Positions 25,324 through 34,051 of a stretch of DNA of 64,000 bases are shown piece after piece. The notes beneath the pieces were generated by a model. That model was not told where the DNA came from. It made no database searches and was given only the letters and a program-made list of their open reading frames with translations. Position 1 is the stretch's first letter, and each line of letters opens with the position of its first letter. This stretch comes from Pseudomonas vancouverensis (GTDB taxonomy: Bacteria > Pseudomonadota > Gammaproteobacteria > Pseudomonadales > Pseudomonadaceae): assembly GCF_004348895.1 (NCBI RefSeq), contig NZ_RRZK01000009.1, forward strand, positions 124,001 through 188,000. Reading direction: 5' to 3'. The position numbers and the translations under genes are program-made.

Positions 25324-25383
25324 CCTAAAATGTCTTTAGGGATAAGTTGAACATAGAATGTTATTTATGCACAGATCCTGTGC
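25324..25383. promoter_or_regulatory. Palindromes in the ligase/TetR divergent promoter region
   Basis: CCTAAA-N5-TTTAGG at 25324-25340, AACAT-AGA-ATGTT at 25350-25362, and GCACAG-ATC-CTGTGC at 25369-25383. The last is a perfect 15-base site 41 bases before the TetR start and is the best operator candidate. Confidence 0.5.
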
Positions 25384-25423
25384 TAATGTTACTCATCTTC
25401 ACTCTCAATGAGCCCATCAATCC

Positions 25424-26155
25424 ATGCCAAAAGCCGCATCCCTGAAAGCAGAAGCGCCTACGCCGGCCCCTAAAACGAAAAAAACCGTGGTCCCGGACGC
25501 TGGTGCAGAAGCGGGTAAGTCGCTGGAGCGACGCACCGGCCCCAAAGCAGTCGCAGGCACCAAGGTCAAACCCAACAGGCGTTCGGAAGAGACCATCGCC
25601 AACATCCTCAAAGCCACTGAAGAGGTGGTGCTGATGTCGGGTGCCGATCGTATTTCTATCCTCGATGTGTGCCAGGTCGCCGGTGTTTCGCGGGGGACTT
25701 TTTATCGTTACTTCGCTTCACAAGAGGACCTTCTGGACACCTTTTCACGGCATAAACGTGAAAGTTTCCACAGTTCGCTGTCCCAGGAGCTTGGCCATAT
25801 CAGTGACCCGGAAGCGCGCCTAAATGCGCTGTTTGCCTATCTCGACAACTACCTCGAGCAGAGTCGAGCGCGGCGCTTGCTGGTAGTCGCCCCTGACTAT
25901 GCGCTGGGTTTTTTCCGACGAATCTTCCACGATTCGATCGTGCGTTTTCAGGATGGCCTGGGAATCGTTTTCGACGATTGGGATGATCGCCTTGGGGTGC
26001 GCCTCGATCGTGAGCTGATCTGCGAAATGATCATTCGTTATGTGTTGAGTGAAATTTTGGTGCCGGAGGCGGCGGGTCGACGCTTGTTCCCGGTGCGGGT
26101 GAAAAAGCTCCTCGGTGCACTGATCATGGGTTCCACCTCGCGTACTCGACGCTAA
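25424..26155 (+). CDS. TetR-family regulator with long basic/Ala-Pro N-terminal extension
   Basis: 243 residues, of which about the first 50 are low complexity (rich in Ala, Pro, Lys) and precede the DNA-binding domain. The HTH is at about 60-98, with VAGVSRGTFYRYFASQEDLL. The C-terminal domain is of the type found with steroid or fatty-acyl regulators. Divergent from the acyl-CoA ligase and just upstream of the catabolic genes, it is the obvious candidate regulator of the island. The tail may add nonspecific DNA contacts. A terminator follows. Confidence 0.88.
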   Translation: MPKAASLKAEAPTPAPKTKKTVVPDAGAEAGKSLERRTGPKAVAGTKVKPNRRSEETIANILKATEEVVLMSGADRISILDVCQVAGVSRGTFYRYFASQEDLLDTFSRHKRESFHSSLSQELGHISDPEARLNALFAYLDNYLEQSRARRLLVVAPDYALGFFRRIFHDSIVRFQDGLGIVFDDWDDRLGVRLDRELICEMIIRYVLSEILVPEAAGRRLFPVRVKKLLGALIMGSTSRTRR

Positions 26156-26182
26156 GTCCTCAATCACTCCTTCCTGTTGCGT

Positions 26183-26209
26183 AAAAGCCCCCGATCTTCG
26201 GGGGTTTTT
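26183..26209 (+). terminator. Rho-independent terminator after the TetR gene
   Basis: AAAAG then CCCCCGA (26188-26194) pairing with TCGGGGG (26198-26204), followed by TTTTT. A compact, perfect stem. Confidence 0.9.
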
Positions 26210-26343
26210 CGTTTCTGCGCGCGTCTACTTTCTGATCCTCAACCTGCTTTTCTGTCCCTCGGGGCGCGTTTTTCGGCGGTTTCTTGGTCCTTTCAAATTG
26301 TCTCGAAGGCTCTATCGCGGGCTTTTTCCAGCGGCATGAAAAT

Positions 26344-26376
26344 AAATTGAACAGAATTTTGATTTCTGCTCAATTT
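26344..26376. promoter_or_regulatory. Inverted repeat upstream of the amidohydrolase operon
   Basis: AAATTGAACAGAA (26344-26356) and TTCTGCTCAATTT (26364-26376) match as reverse complements except at one base, with a 7-base spacer. It lies about 130 bases before the first amidohydrolase gene in a 348-base gene-free gap (26156-26503). The half-site TTGAACA also occurs at 25347-25353 near the TetR gene. Confidence 0.5.
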
Positions 26377-26503
26377 AAATTTAATCTTTGGTCTTAGCAG
26401 CGAGCCGTTCGGCTTACCCTTCCCGCAACGGATCGAGTCTGATCATGGGAAGGCACCGCGCTAAACAAACCAACAAAAAGTGCCAACTTCGAGGTACCTA
26501 GAC

Positions 26504-27568
26504 ATGCTTATCGATCTCCACGCTCACGCTCCCCATCCGGGCTACTACAACCAACATCCTCATTGGGGACCGTTTTTCGAGCAGCACGCTGACGGTGACA
26601 TCAAGCTGCGTGTGGGTGATTGGATTCTTGGTCTGGGTTCGCCAGAGCGTAAGGCCGCCGTACGTTCCGGTAATGGTCCGAAGCTGGAGGAGTATTTTGC
26701 TCGTTGGGCTGACCCGAAAGTACGTCTGGCGGGCATGAACGCCGCGGGGCAAAACCTGCAGGTCGTATCCGTTCCTTCGCACTGCTACATGTACTGGACT
26801 GAAGCCGAATTCGCCGTGCCATTCGCTCGTACAGTTAACCGAACTCTGGCTGAGTACTGCTCCGCAGCGCCGGACCGCCTGATGTTCTGGGCTCATGCGC
26901 CGCTCAATGTCCCTGAAGCCGCTGCTGCTGAAATTCGCTATGCCTGCACCGAGCTTGGGGCCAAGGGCCTGGTTGCGGGGGGCGCCAACTTCGGTGGCCT
27001 GGAATTCGATTCACCGGAACTCGACGTGGTATGGCGCACCCTGTGCGATCTCGACTTGCCGATTTTTGTGCACGGTTACAACCAGTCTGTCACCTGGGGC
27101 AAGAACGCCAACAGCGATCGCTACGAAACCACGGCAATCGTCGGCATGCAGTACGACGAAACCCGTTGCTTCTGGAATCTGATCTGCGGCGGTGTGCTTG
27201 ATCGCTTCCCGGACCTCAAGGTGTACATCACGCACGGTGGCGGGTATGTGCCGTACCAGCTCGGTCGCCTGGCCAAGACCAACGAAAACCTGGACGTCAA
27301 ATACAACAAGAAGCCACTGCTCGAATACATGAAGAACTTCTACTTCGACGTAGAACTGCATGAGGTTCCAATGCGTCAGGCGTTGGTCGACATCATTGGT
27401 GCTGACCATGTGCTGTACGGCAGTAACTTTGGCGGCAGTGATGCCGTACGCCACGACCTGACTCACGGCCTGCAACTGTCCGATGCCGATATGGCCAAGA
27501 TTCGCTATGAAAACGCATGCCGTTTGCTGCACCTGGACCCGACCAAGCTGGGCAAGGTAGGTGCCTGA
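26504..27568 (+). CDS. Metal-dependent amidohydrolase family 2 (ACMSD-like)
   Basis: 354 residues from the ATG at 26504 with GAGG upstream; a GTG at 26480 would add eight. TIM-barrel metal ligands are visible: H6-x-H8 (LIDLHAHAP), H190 (FVHGYNQ), H244 (ITHGGG) and the late GSNFGGSD where an Asp is expected. Family 2 enzymes decarboxylate or hydrolyse ring acids (for example ACMS or resorcylate decarboxylases). First gene of a tight run with FAH, HBDH and thiolase; its stop shares a base with the next start. Which carbon bond it acts on is unknown. Confidence 0.85.
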   Translation: MLIDLHAHAPHPGYYNQHPHWGPFFEQHADGDIKLRVGDWILGLGSPERKAAVRSGNGPKLEEYFARWADPKVRLAGMNAAGQNLQVVSVPSHCYMYWTEAEFAVPFARTVNRTLAEYCSAAPDRLMFWAHAPLNVPEAAAAEIRYACTELGAKGLVAGGANFGGLEFDSPELDVVWRTLCDLDLPIFVHGYNQSVTWGKNANSDRYETTAIVGMQYDETRCFWNLICGGVLDRFPDLKVYITHGGGYVPYQLGRLAKTNENLDVKYNKKPLLEYMKNFYFDVELHEVPMRQALVDIIGADHVLYGSNFGGSDAVRHDLTHGLQLSDADMAKIRYENACRLLHLDPTKLGKVGA

Positions 27569-28419
27569 TGAAGCTGGCGCGATGTGAATATCTGGGTACG
27601 GGTATTTTCTGGGCTGTTGTCGATGTTGCCCAGGACCAGGTGACGCCAATTTCCGGTGAGTTCAATGATTGGGCGCCAGCCGTGGCGGCTGGTCGCGGCA
27701 TCAGCTCGGTGCGCCTCTCCGGCTCTTCATTGCCTTTGTCAAAGGTACGTCTGCTGCCGCCGATCGAACCCGTCAACCGGGTGGTGGTAGCGGGCGCCAA
27801 CTACGCCAAGCACCTGGTGGAGTTCGGCTTGAGTGCGCCGGCGCAACCGGTTGCGTTCCTCAAAGCCTATGGGGCGCTGATTGGTGCCAATGATCCGATT
27901 CGCTTCCCGCCATTAACGGAGGAGCTTGATCACGAGGTCGAACTGGTCGCCGTCATCGGCACGCCGGAAATCGATCTGGAGAATCCGTTGGCGTGCGTGC
28001 TCGGATACACGGTCGGTAATGACGTCAGTGCCCGGGACCTGCAGCGTAGCGGTCCGGCTGGTATCGGCATGGATCTGTTCGCGGCCAAGAGTCAGGACCA
28101 GACAACAGGTCTGGGGCCGTGGATCGTCACCAAGGACGAGTTCCCGCAAGGCTCGCCGAAACTGCGCCTGACCTTGAAAGTGAATGGCGAAGTGCGCCAG
28201 GACGGTTCCACCGGTGAAATGACCTGGGATGTGGGGCAACTGATCCGCTTCGTTCAGCAACGTTCGAGCTTTGCCGCGGGCGATGTGTTGTTCACGGGTT
28301 CTCCGGCAGGGGTGGGGATGGGGACTGGTCTGTTCCTCAAAGAGGGCGATGTGGTCGAAGCCAGCGTTGAAGGTATAGGCACGCTGCGCAATGTGGTCAG
28401 TAAAAAGAACCGAGCCTAA
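27568..28419 (+). CDS. Fumarylacetoacetate hydrolase-family protein
   Basis: 283 residues from the ATG at 27568, which overlaps the upstream stop by one base (TGATG). The FAH fold is identified by the DHEVELVAVIG strand with the metal-ligand Glu residues, YTVGNDVSARD (about 150-160), and the C-terminal LFTGSPAGVGMG motif. Members cleave C-C bonds of 1,3-diketo or hydroxymuconic compounds, or hydrate/decarboxylate ring-fission products. The context suggests action on a product of the ring-opening step; the exact reaction is not predictable. Confidence 0.88.
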   Translation: MKLARCEYLGTGIFWAVVDVAQDQVTPISGEFNDWAPAVAAGRGISSVRLSGSSLPLSKVRLLPPIEPVNRVVVAGANYAKHLVEFGLSAPAQPVAFLKAYGALIGANDPIRFPPLTEELDHEVELVAVIGTPEIDLENPLACVLGYTVGNDVSARDLQRSGPAGIGMDLFAAKSQDQTTGLGPWIVTKDEFPQGSPKLRLTLKVNGEVRQDGSTGEMTWDVGQLIRFVQQRSSFAAGDVLFTGSPAGVGMGTGLFLKEGDVVEASVEGIGTLRNVVSKKNRA

Positions 28420-28432
28420 AAGAGAGCAGATC

Positions 28433-29335
28433 ATGAGCGCCAACCAAGAAAAAGTAGTCGTTGTAGGTGCCGGCCTGATGGGTACCGGAATTGCACATGC
28501 GTTCGCCAGCTCCGGGTTCAGTACGTTGCTGGTTGATACCAACTCTGCGGCATTGGCGCAGGCCAGGGCGAGCATCGAGAAAATCTTCACCGACGGTGTG
28601 CGCCTGGGTAAGGTCAGCGAGGAGAAGGCGCACCAATCCCTGGCCAATCTGCTGACCTGTGGCGATTTGAGCGAAGCCGCCATTGGTGCCAACGTGCTCG
28701 TGGAGACGGTTTCCGAGCAGTTGGCGGTGAAAAAGGCGGTCATTGGCCAGGCTGCGCCGTTGCTGGCCGATGACGCCATCATCGCGACCAACACCTCGGC
28801 CCTCAGTGTCACCGAGATTGCAGCATCGGTGGACTGTGCAGATCGTGTGGTCGGCATGCACTTCTTCAATCCGGTGCACAAGATGAAGTTGGTGGAGTTG
28901 GTGCGTGGTCTCGCTACTAGTGATGAAGTGGTGGCGCGTACTCGCACCCTCTGCGAACAGATCGGCAAGACTTCGATCGTCGTCAATGAGTCGCCAGGGC
29001 TGACCACCAGTCGCATGTCGGCGTTGTTAGGTAACGAGGCGATGTGGATGCTGCAGGAAGGTACTGCAACCGCTGAGGACATCGATACTGCACTACGCCT
29101 CGGTTTCAACCATCCGATGGGGCCGCTGGAACTGGGTGACCTGACCGGCTGGGATACTCGACTGTCGGTATTGCGTTATCTGCATCAGACCCTGGGCGAA
29201 AAATTTCGACCTTGTCCGCTGATCATCAAAATGGTTGCGGCCGGGCGATTGGGGCGCAAGTCAGGGCATGGCGTTTACCGTTATGAGGAAGGCAAGCAAG
29301 TGCCAGGGTCGGGGCTCAAGGCGAGTGCATTATGA
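28433..29335 (+). CDS. 3-hydroxyacyl-CoA dehydrogenase (short, HBDH-like)
   Basis: 300 residues from the ATG at 28433, with GAGAG upstream. The NAD motif is GAGLMGTG (12-19), and the second conserved region ATNTSALSVTEIA and active-site HFFNPVHKM (catalytic His and Asn-Pro) follow. The C-terminal helical domain closes on GLGRKSGHGVYRY-like RLGRKSGHGVYRYEEG. It oxidises L-3-hydroxyacyl-CoA to 3-ketoacyl-CoA. The stop overlaps the thiolase start by four bases (ATGA), so the last two beta-oxidation steps are made together. Confidence 0.92.
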   Translation: MSANQEKVVVVGAGLMGTGIAHAFASSGFSTLLVDTNSAALAQARASIEKIFTDGVRLGKVSEEKAHQSLANLLTCGDLSEAAIGANVLVETVSEQLAVKKAVIGQAAPLLADDAIIATNTSALSVTEIAASVDCADRVVGMHFFNPVHKMKLVELVRGLATSDEVVARTRTLCEQIGKTSIVVNESPGLTTSRMSALLGNEAMWMLQEGTATAEDIDTALRLGFNHPMGPLELGDLTGWDTRLSVLRYLHQTLGEKFRPCPLIIKMVAAGRLGRKSGHGVYRYEEGKQVPGSGLKASAL

Positions 29336-30507
29336 AAGACATCGTCATTGTTGATGCTGTACGCACGCCGGTGGGCAGGTTTCGCGGCAGTCTCGCCGGA
29401 GTGCGTGCCGATCACCTCGGTTCACTGGTGATCAGCCGCTTGCTGGAACGAGTCGACGTGTCGCCCACCACCGTGGACGACGTGATTTTTGGCTGCGTAA
29501 CGCAAATCGGCGAACAGTCCGCCAACATCGCCCGTACGGCGTTGTTGGGGGCTGGTTGGCCGGTCAGTGTTCCCGGGCTGACCATTGACCGTAAATGCGG
29601 TTCGGGTGAAGTCGCTGTACACCTGGCCGCCGGTGCGATAGCCGCCGGTGTCGCGGACATTGTCGTGGCGGGTGGCGCGGAAAACATGAGTCGCGTGCCC
29701 ATGGGCAGTAACCGCGAGATTCATGGGCAAGCATTCGGCTGGATGGCTGCGCAACGTTATGAGCTGACCAGTCAAGGCGAGGCTGCCGAGCGAATCGCCG
29801 ATAAATGGGGGCTCACTCGCGAGGCGCTGGATGACTTCGCGTTTGCCAGTCACCAGCGTGCAGCTGCCGCTTGCGATGCCGGTTACTTCAATAATGAAAT
29901 AACGCCGGTGGCGGTCGAAGGGTTGCGTGAGCTGGAGCTGACGGAACCCGTCAGCACGCTGCTTCGCGATGAAACCATTCGCCGCGATACGTCGCGAGAA
30001 AAACTCTCGACACTCAAAACCAGCTTTCGCCCGGACACCGGGCGTATCACGGCTGGAAACTCGTCGCAGATCTCCGACGGGGCAGCGGCATTGTTATTGA
30101 TGAACGGCGAAACCGCGAAAAAACTGGGGTTGCGGGCGAGGGCCCGAGTCGTTGCCTTCACCACCGTTGGCTCCGACCCGACGCTGATGCTGACTGGGCC
30201 CATCGAGGCGACCCGCAAGGTCTTGGGTAAAGCTGGGCTGAGTATCGATGACATCGATCTGTTCGAGGTCAATGAGGCCTTTGCTTCGGTGCCCTTGGCC
30301 TGGATGGCAGAAACCGGTGTGCCCCACAGCAAGTTGAACGTCAATGGTGGCGCCATTGCGCTGGGTCATCCTTTGGGCGCAAGTGGTGCCCGATTGATGA
30401 CGACCTTGCTCAACGAGCTCGAACGCCGCGGTGCGCGTTATGGTTTGCAAGCCATTTGCTGTGCGGGCGGTATGGGCACGGCAACCATCATAGAGCGGCT
30501 CGATTGA
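29332..30507 (+). CDS. Acetyl-CoA acyltransferase (thiolase)
   Basis: 391 residues of standard degradative thiolase length. The nucleophilic cysteine is C89 in DRKCGSGE (the usual text is N-x-x-C-x-S-G, here with D-R-K-C-G-S-G-E). The basic His is in ALGHPLGASG near 345, and the second Cys in CCAGGMG near 380. The Glu after SG, where Leu is common, is a slight departure. It cleaves 3-ketoacyl-CoA with CoA to acetyl-CoA plus the shortened acyl-CoA. Coupled to HBDH by overlapping ends and followed two bases later by the CMD gene. Confidence 0.93.
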   Translation: MKDIVIVDAVRTPVGRFRGSLAGVRADHLGSLVISRLLERVDVSPTTVDDVIFGCVTQIGEQSANIARTALLGAGWPVSVPGLTIDRKCGSGEVAVHLAAGAIAAGVADIVVAGGAENMSRVPMGSNREIHGQAFGWMAAQRYELTSQGEAAERIADKWGLTREALDDFAFASHQRAAAACDAGYFNNEITPVAVEGLRELELTEPVSTLLRDETIRRDTSREKLSTLKTSFRPDTGRITAGNSSQISDGAAALLLMNGETAKKLGLRARARVVAFTTVGSDPTLMLTGPIEATRKVLGKAGLSIDDIDLFEVNEAFASVPLAWMAETGVPHSKLNVNGGAIALGHPLGASGARLMTTLLNELERRGARYGLQAICCAGGMGTATIIERLD

Positions 30508-30508
30508 A

Positions 30509-31012
30509 ATGGCGCGCTTGCCGCTAATTCCCCTCGATGCCATGCCGGCTGCGTTGCAACACGCAGTCGAGCGTGGCCGACGCAGTCGAATGCTCAGTTC
30601 AACGGCGCCTGTTCAGGTCTGGGCGCATCGTCCAGAAGTGGCGTTGGCGTGGCTGGGCTTGATGGAAAGCCTGCACACCGACAGTTTGCTCGATGAGCGA
30701 TTGCGCGAATTGGTACGACTGAAGATCGCCAGCATCACCACCTGCCAGGCCTGCCAGCTGGCGCGTAAATCCGACACCGTTACCGAACAGGACATCGCCT
30801 GTATGGCGGCGGACAGTGAGCATTTCACACCCGCAGAACGGGCGGCTTTGCACTACGCCGAATCATTTGCGAGTGATTACCTGGCCATCGACGACGAGTA
30901 TTTTTCCCGCCTTGCCGAGTATTTTTCCACTGAACAGGTGGTGGAGCTGGGTCTGTTTTGCGCGCTGATGCTGGCAGGCGGTCGGATGACACTGGTGCAG
31001 CAGGCCTACTGA
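30509..31012 (+). CDS. Carboxymuconolactone decarboxylase-family (AhpD-like) protein
   Basis: 167 residues. The helical AhpD core has the redox motif C79-Q-A-C82 followed by ...LARKSDTVTEQ, and DERLRELVRLKIAS precedes it. Such proteins act as peroxidatic reductants (AhpD) or, without the CxxC, as lactone decarboxylases; the CxxC favours a thiol-redox role. It is last in the five-gene run that begins at 26504. Perhaps it protects the pathway's CoA thiol chemistry or an oxygenase from peroxides. Confidence 0.87.
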   Translation: MARLPLIPLDAMPAALQHAVERGRRSRMLSSTAPVQVWAHRPEVALAWLGLMESLHTDSLLDERLRELVRLKIASITTCQACQLARKSDTVTEQDIACMAADSEHFTPAERAALHYAESFASDYLAIDDEYFSRLAEYFSTEQVVELGLFCALMLAGGRMTLVQQAY

Positions 31013-31153
31013 ATCTGGTCGTTGATCATAATAGTTGATCTTATTTTGAATAAGTGTCAAGTATTACGCGGATGATGCCTGCTGCGAGGTGGGTCTTCCG
31101 GCTTTTCGGCAGGTTCAAACCAAAAAATAATGACAAAAACAGCGGAGACGATC

Positions 31154-32431
31154 ATGCCAACACCGGCACAAAGCGATCTGGCCAAGGTTTTTACCGATGT
31201 AGCCAGCAATTATCGCGGCAGCAATGACATCGACTTGCACGCGACATACCGCGAAATGCGCGCTAATTCACCCGTTTTGCAAGACAACTTCATGGCGCGT
31301 CTGGGAGTGCCGTCGATTGCCGGCCTGGACGCGAATCGACCGACTTTCACGTTGTTCAAGTACGATGATGTCATGGCCGTGATGCGCGATGCCGGGACCT
31401 TTACCAGCGGCTTTATCGCCGAGGGGCTGGGGGCGTTTTTCGATGGATTGATCCTTACGGCAATGGACGGTGATGCCCACAAGAACATCCGTAGCCTGCT
31501 GCAACCGGTGTTCATGCCAGAGACAGTGAATCGTTGGAAGGAGACGCGGATCGATCGGGTGATCCGTGAGGAGTACATCAAGCCGATGGTGCCGGCCAAG
31601 GGCGCGGACCTGATGGACTTTGCCCTGTACTTTCCTATCCGGGTGATCTATTCGCTGATCGGTTTTCCCGAAGATCGTCCAGAGCAGATCGAGCAGTACG
31701 CAGCCTGGGCGCTGGCGATTCTGGCGGGCCCTCAAGTTGATCCTGAGAAGGCTGCCGCAGCCCGTGGGGCGGCCATGCAGGCTGCTCAGGCGCTGTACGA
31801 TGTGGTGAAGGACGTTGTAAGCGAGCGTCGTGCTACGGATGCTTCCGGGGACGACTTGATCAGCCGGTTGATTCGTGTCGCGTACCAGGGGCGATCCCTG
31901 GATGATCATGAGATCGCCACTTTCGTACGTTCGCTGTTGCCGGCTGCCAGTGAAACCACGACGCGTACGTTTGGCACCTTGATGTCCTTGCTGCTGCAGA
32001 ATCCCGATGTGCTGGAACGCGTGCGCAATGATCGAAGCCTGGTGAACAAGGCCATCGATGAGGCTGTACGCTTTGAACCCGTGGCGACGTTCAAAGTGCG
32101 CCAGGCCGCCAAGGACCTGGAGATCCGCGGGATACCGATCCCGAAAGGGGCGATGGTGCAATGCATCGTGACGTCCGCCAACCGCGATGAAGAGGCATTT
32201 GAAAACGCCGATAAATTCGACATCGACCGCAAGGCCAAGCCTTCGTTTGGATTCGGCTTCGGCCCGCATATGTGCATTGGTCAGTTCGTTGCCAAAACCG
32301 AGATCAACTGCGCGCTGAATGCGATTCTCGACTTGATGCCCAATATCCGGCTCGACCCCGACAAGCCGGGCCCGCAAATCGTCGGTGCGCAGCTACGTGG
32401 CCCGCACTATCTGCACGTATTGTGGGATTGA
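31154..32431 (+). CDS. Cytochrome P450
   Basis: 425 residues from the ATG at 31154, preceded by GGAGA; an in-frame ATG at 31130 would add eight. Bacterial class I type without membrane anchor. The I-helix oxygen-activating motif is AASETTTR, the EXXR pair is EAVR, and the heme-thiolate loop is GFGFGPHMCIGQF with the ligand Cys in HMCIG. It needs a ferredoxin and reductase encoded elsewhere, none being visible here. Its position in the island suggests hydroxylation or ring attack on the substrate before or after CoA activation. Followed by a strong hairpin. Confidence 0.93.
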   Translation: MPTPAQSDLAKVFTDVASNYRGSNDIDLHATYREMRANSPVLQDNFMARLGVPSIAGLDANRPTFTLFKYDDVMAVMRDAGTFTSGFIAEGLGAFFDGLILTAMDGDAHKNIRSLLQPVFMPETVNRWKETRIDRVIREEYIKPMVPAKGADLMDFALYFPIRVIYSLIGFPEDRPEQIEQYAAWALAILAGPQVDPEKAAAARGAAMQAAQALYDVVKDVVSERRATDASGDDLISRLIRVAYQGRSLDDHEIATFVRSLLPAASETTTRTFGTLMSLLLQNPDVLERVRNDRSLVNKAIDEAVRFEPVATFKVRQAAKDLEIRGIPIPKGAMVQCIVTSANRDEEAFENADKFDIDRKAKPSFGFGFGPHMCIGQFVAKTEINCALNAILDLMPNIRLDPDKPGPQIVGAQLRGPHYLHVLWD

Positions 32432-32469
32432 ACACCTTAAAAACTCCCTCCTAAAGTCTCCTCTTGGCC

Positions 32470-32517
32470 CCGCGACAGGACCGTTTCCTGTCGCGGTATG
32501 GCGTCCTGTCTGTTTTT
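32470..32517 (+). terminator. Hairpin terminator after the P450 gene
   Basis: CCGCGACAGGA (32470-32480) and TCCTGTCGCGG (32486-32496) are perfect 11-base arms with a 5-base loop. A T run appears only at about 32511-32517, so release may be inefficient. Confidence 0.6.
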
Positions 32518-32542
32518 TGTATCCTCAGCACAAGAATAAATA

Positions 32543-32567
32543 TGAACACAATCAAAAAATGTGTTTA
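32543..32567. promoter_or_regulatory. Inverted repeat upstream of the second amidohydrolase
   Basis: TGAACACA (32543-32550) and TGTGTTTA (32560-32567), 7 of 8 positions complementary, 9 bases apart, in AT-rich sequence 65-90 bases before the gene. The half-site TGAACA resembles that at 26344-26356 and at 25347. Confidence 0.35.
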
Positions 32568-32631
32568 ATAAAATAAAGATGTGCTCTATGATTCAGGCAC
32601 AACAACAAGCCCGAATGCGAAGGGGAAAACA

Positions 32632-33939
32632 ATGAAAGTTGAAGATCTGATTCTCGTCAGTGTCGATGACCACGCGATCGAGCCGCCAAATGCCTTTGCT
32701 CGTCACATGCCAGCGCGCTTCAAGGGGCGGGAGCCTCATGTGGTCAAAAAAGGTGACCGCGATGTCTGGGTGTTCGAAGAGCAAGCCACTGGTTACATGG
32801 GGCTGAACTCGGTAGTAGGTCGACCAAAAGAGGAATACGGCATGGAGCCGTTGGGCTACGACCAAATGCGTCGTGGCACCTGGAACATCAAGGACCGCGT
32901 CGACGACATGAACGCTAACGGCGTACTCGGTTCATTGTGCTTTCCAACCTTTCCTGGCTTCGCCGGGCAACGCTTCCAGGTGCATGCCGATCGCGATGTG
33001 TCGATGGCCGCCATCCAGGCCTACAACGACTGGCACCTGCACGACTGGTGCAACGCGGCACCGGGTCGCTTCATTCCGCTGATGATCGTGCCGTGGTGGG
33101 ACATGAAAGCCGCGGCCGCTGAAGTCGAGCGGCTGGCCAAGCAGGGCGTGCACGCGCTGTCGCTCTCGGACAATCCGGCCATTCATGGTTACCCATCGAT
33201 TCATAGCGATTACTGGGACCCGTTGTGGAAAGCCTGCAGCGATAACAAGGTAGTGATCTGCTGCCATATCGGTACCGGTGTGAAGGCCAACCATGCTTCG
33301 GACATGTCGCCTATCGATGCCTGGATTACTTCCATGCCGATTTCCATCGCCAACTCTGCAGCCGACTGGATCTGGGCGCCTATGTGGAAGAAATTCCCTG
33401 ATCTGCGAATGGCGCTGTCTGAGGGCGGCATTGGCTGGATTCCGTATCTGCTGGAGCGTGCTGACTTCACCCACCGTCACCACAACGCGTGGACCAACTC
33501 CAACTTCGGCGGGAAGATGCCTAGCGACATCTTCAACAAGCACTTCATCACCTGCTTCATCGAAGACAACTTCGGTCTGAAAAACCTCGACTACCTGAAT
33601 GCCGACATGGTCACGTGGGAAAGCGATTATCCGCATTCCGACTGCACCTGGCCGAACTCGCCGGAAACAGCGTGGGAAGGATTGCAGCATCTGCCCAAAG
33701 AGATGATCGACAAGGTCACGCATTTGAACGCAATGCGCGAATTCTCATTTGATCCGTTCTCCATCCACGGTCGGGAAAACTGCACCGTCGGCGCGCTGCG
33801 CGCTCAGGCGACGCACGTCAGCATCGAGCCTGCCCTGGGGCTTGGTGGCGCCGACCATGGTCGTCACGACAACAAACCGGTCACCTCCGGTGACATCAAC
33901 GCAATGTTCGCGCAGGCAGACGCGCAAACCGCGTTGTAA
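32632..33939 (+). CDS. Metal-dependent amidohydrolase family 2, DDH subtype
   Basis: 435 residues from the ATG at 32632, with AAGGGG upstream. The first metal motif reads D12-D13-H14 (VSVDDHAIEPP) instead of HxH, a form common in long amidohydrolase-2 proteins found near steroid and terpene pathways. Later ligands: the CCHIGTGVK region, an ALSEGGIGWIPYLL strand, and WESDYPHSDCTWP near 345, where Asp and His are conserved. It may hydrolyse a ring-derived acyl-CoA or lactone. A separate promoter region with an inverted repeat precedes it. Confidence 0.87.
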   Translation: MKVEDLILVSVDDHAIEPPNAFARHMPARFKGREPHVVKKGDRDVWVFEEQATGYMGLNSVVGRPKEEYGMEPLGYDQMRRGTWNIKDRVDDMNANGVLGSLCFPTFPGFAGQRFQVHADRDVSMAAIQAYNDWHLHDWCNAAPGRFIPLMIVPWWDMKAAAAEVERLAKQGVHALSLSDNPAIHGYPSIHSDYWDPLWKACSDNKVVICCHIGTGVKANHASDMSPIDAWITSMPISIANSAADWIWAPMWKKFPDLRMALSEGGIGWIPYLLERADFTHRHHNAWTNSNFGGKMPSDIFNKHFITCFIEDNFGLKNLDYLNADMVTWESDYPHSDCTWPNSPETAWEGLQHLPKEMIDKVTHLNAMREFSFDPFSIHGRENCTVGALRAQATHVSIEPALGLGGADHGRHDNKPVTSGDINAMFAQADAQTAL

Positions 33940-34051
33940 GTAACCGCAATGCTCTGCAGTCGTCGGTCAACGGCGACTGTGGGGGCGGTTGTCGTTCTGT
34001 GGTCGCTTCATTCGAAGCGATTGCGCCTGTGTTCAGCGTTAGAGAGCGCAT

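Noticed and set aside
27913..29109. Leftward 398-residue frame under FAH and HBDH
   Set aside because: Serine-rich mirror of two clear enzymes, with no domain.
31268..32377. Leftward 369-residue frame within the P450 gene
   Set aside because: The P450 frame carries all heme and helix motifs; the antisense frame has none.
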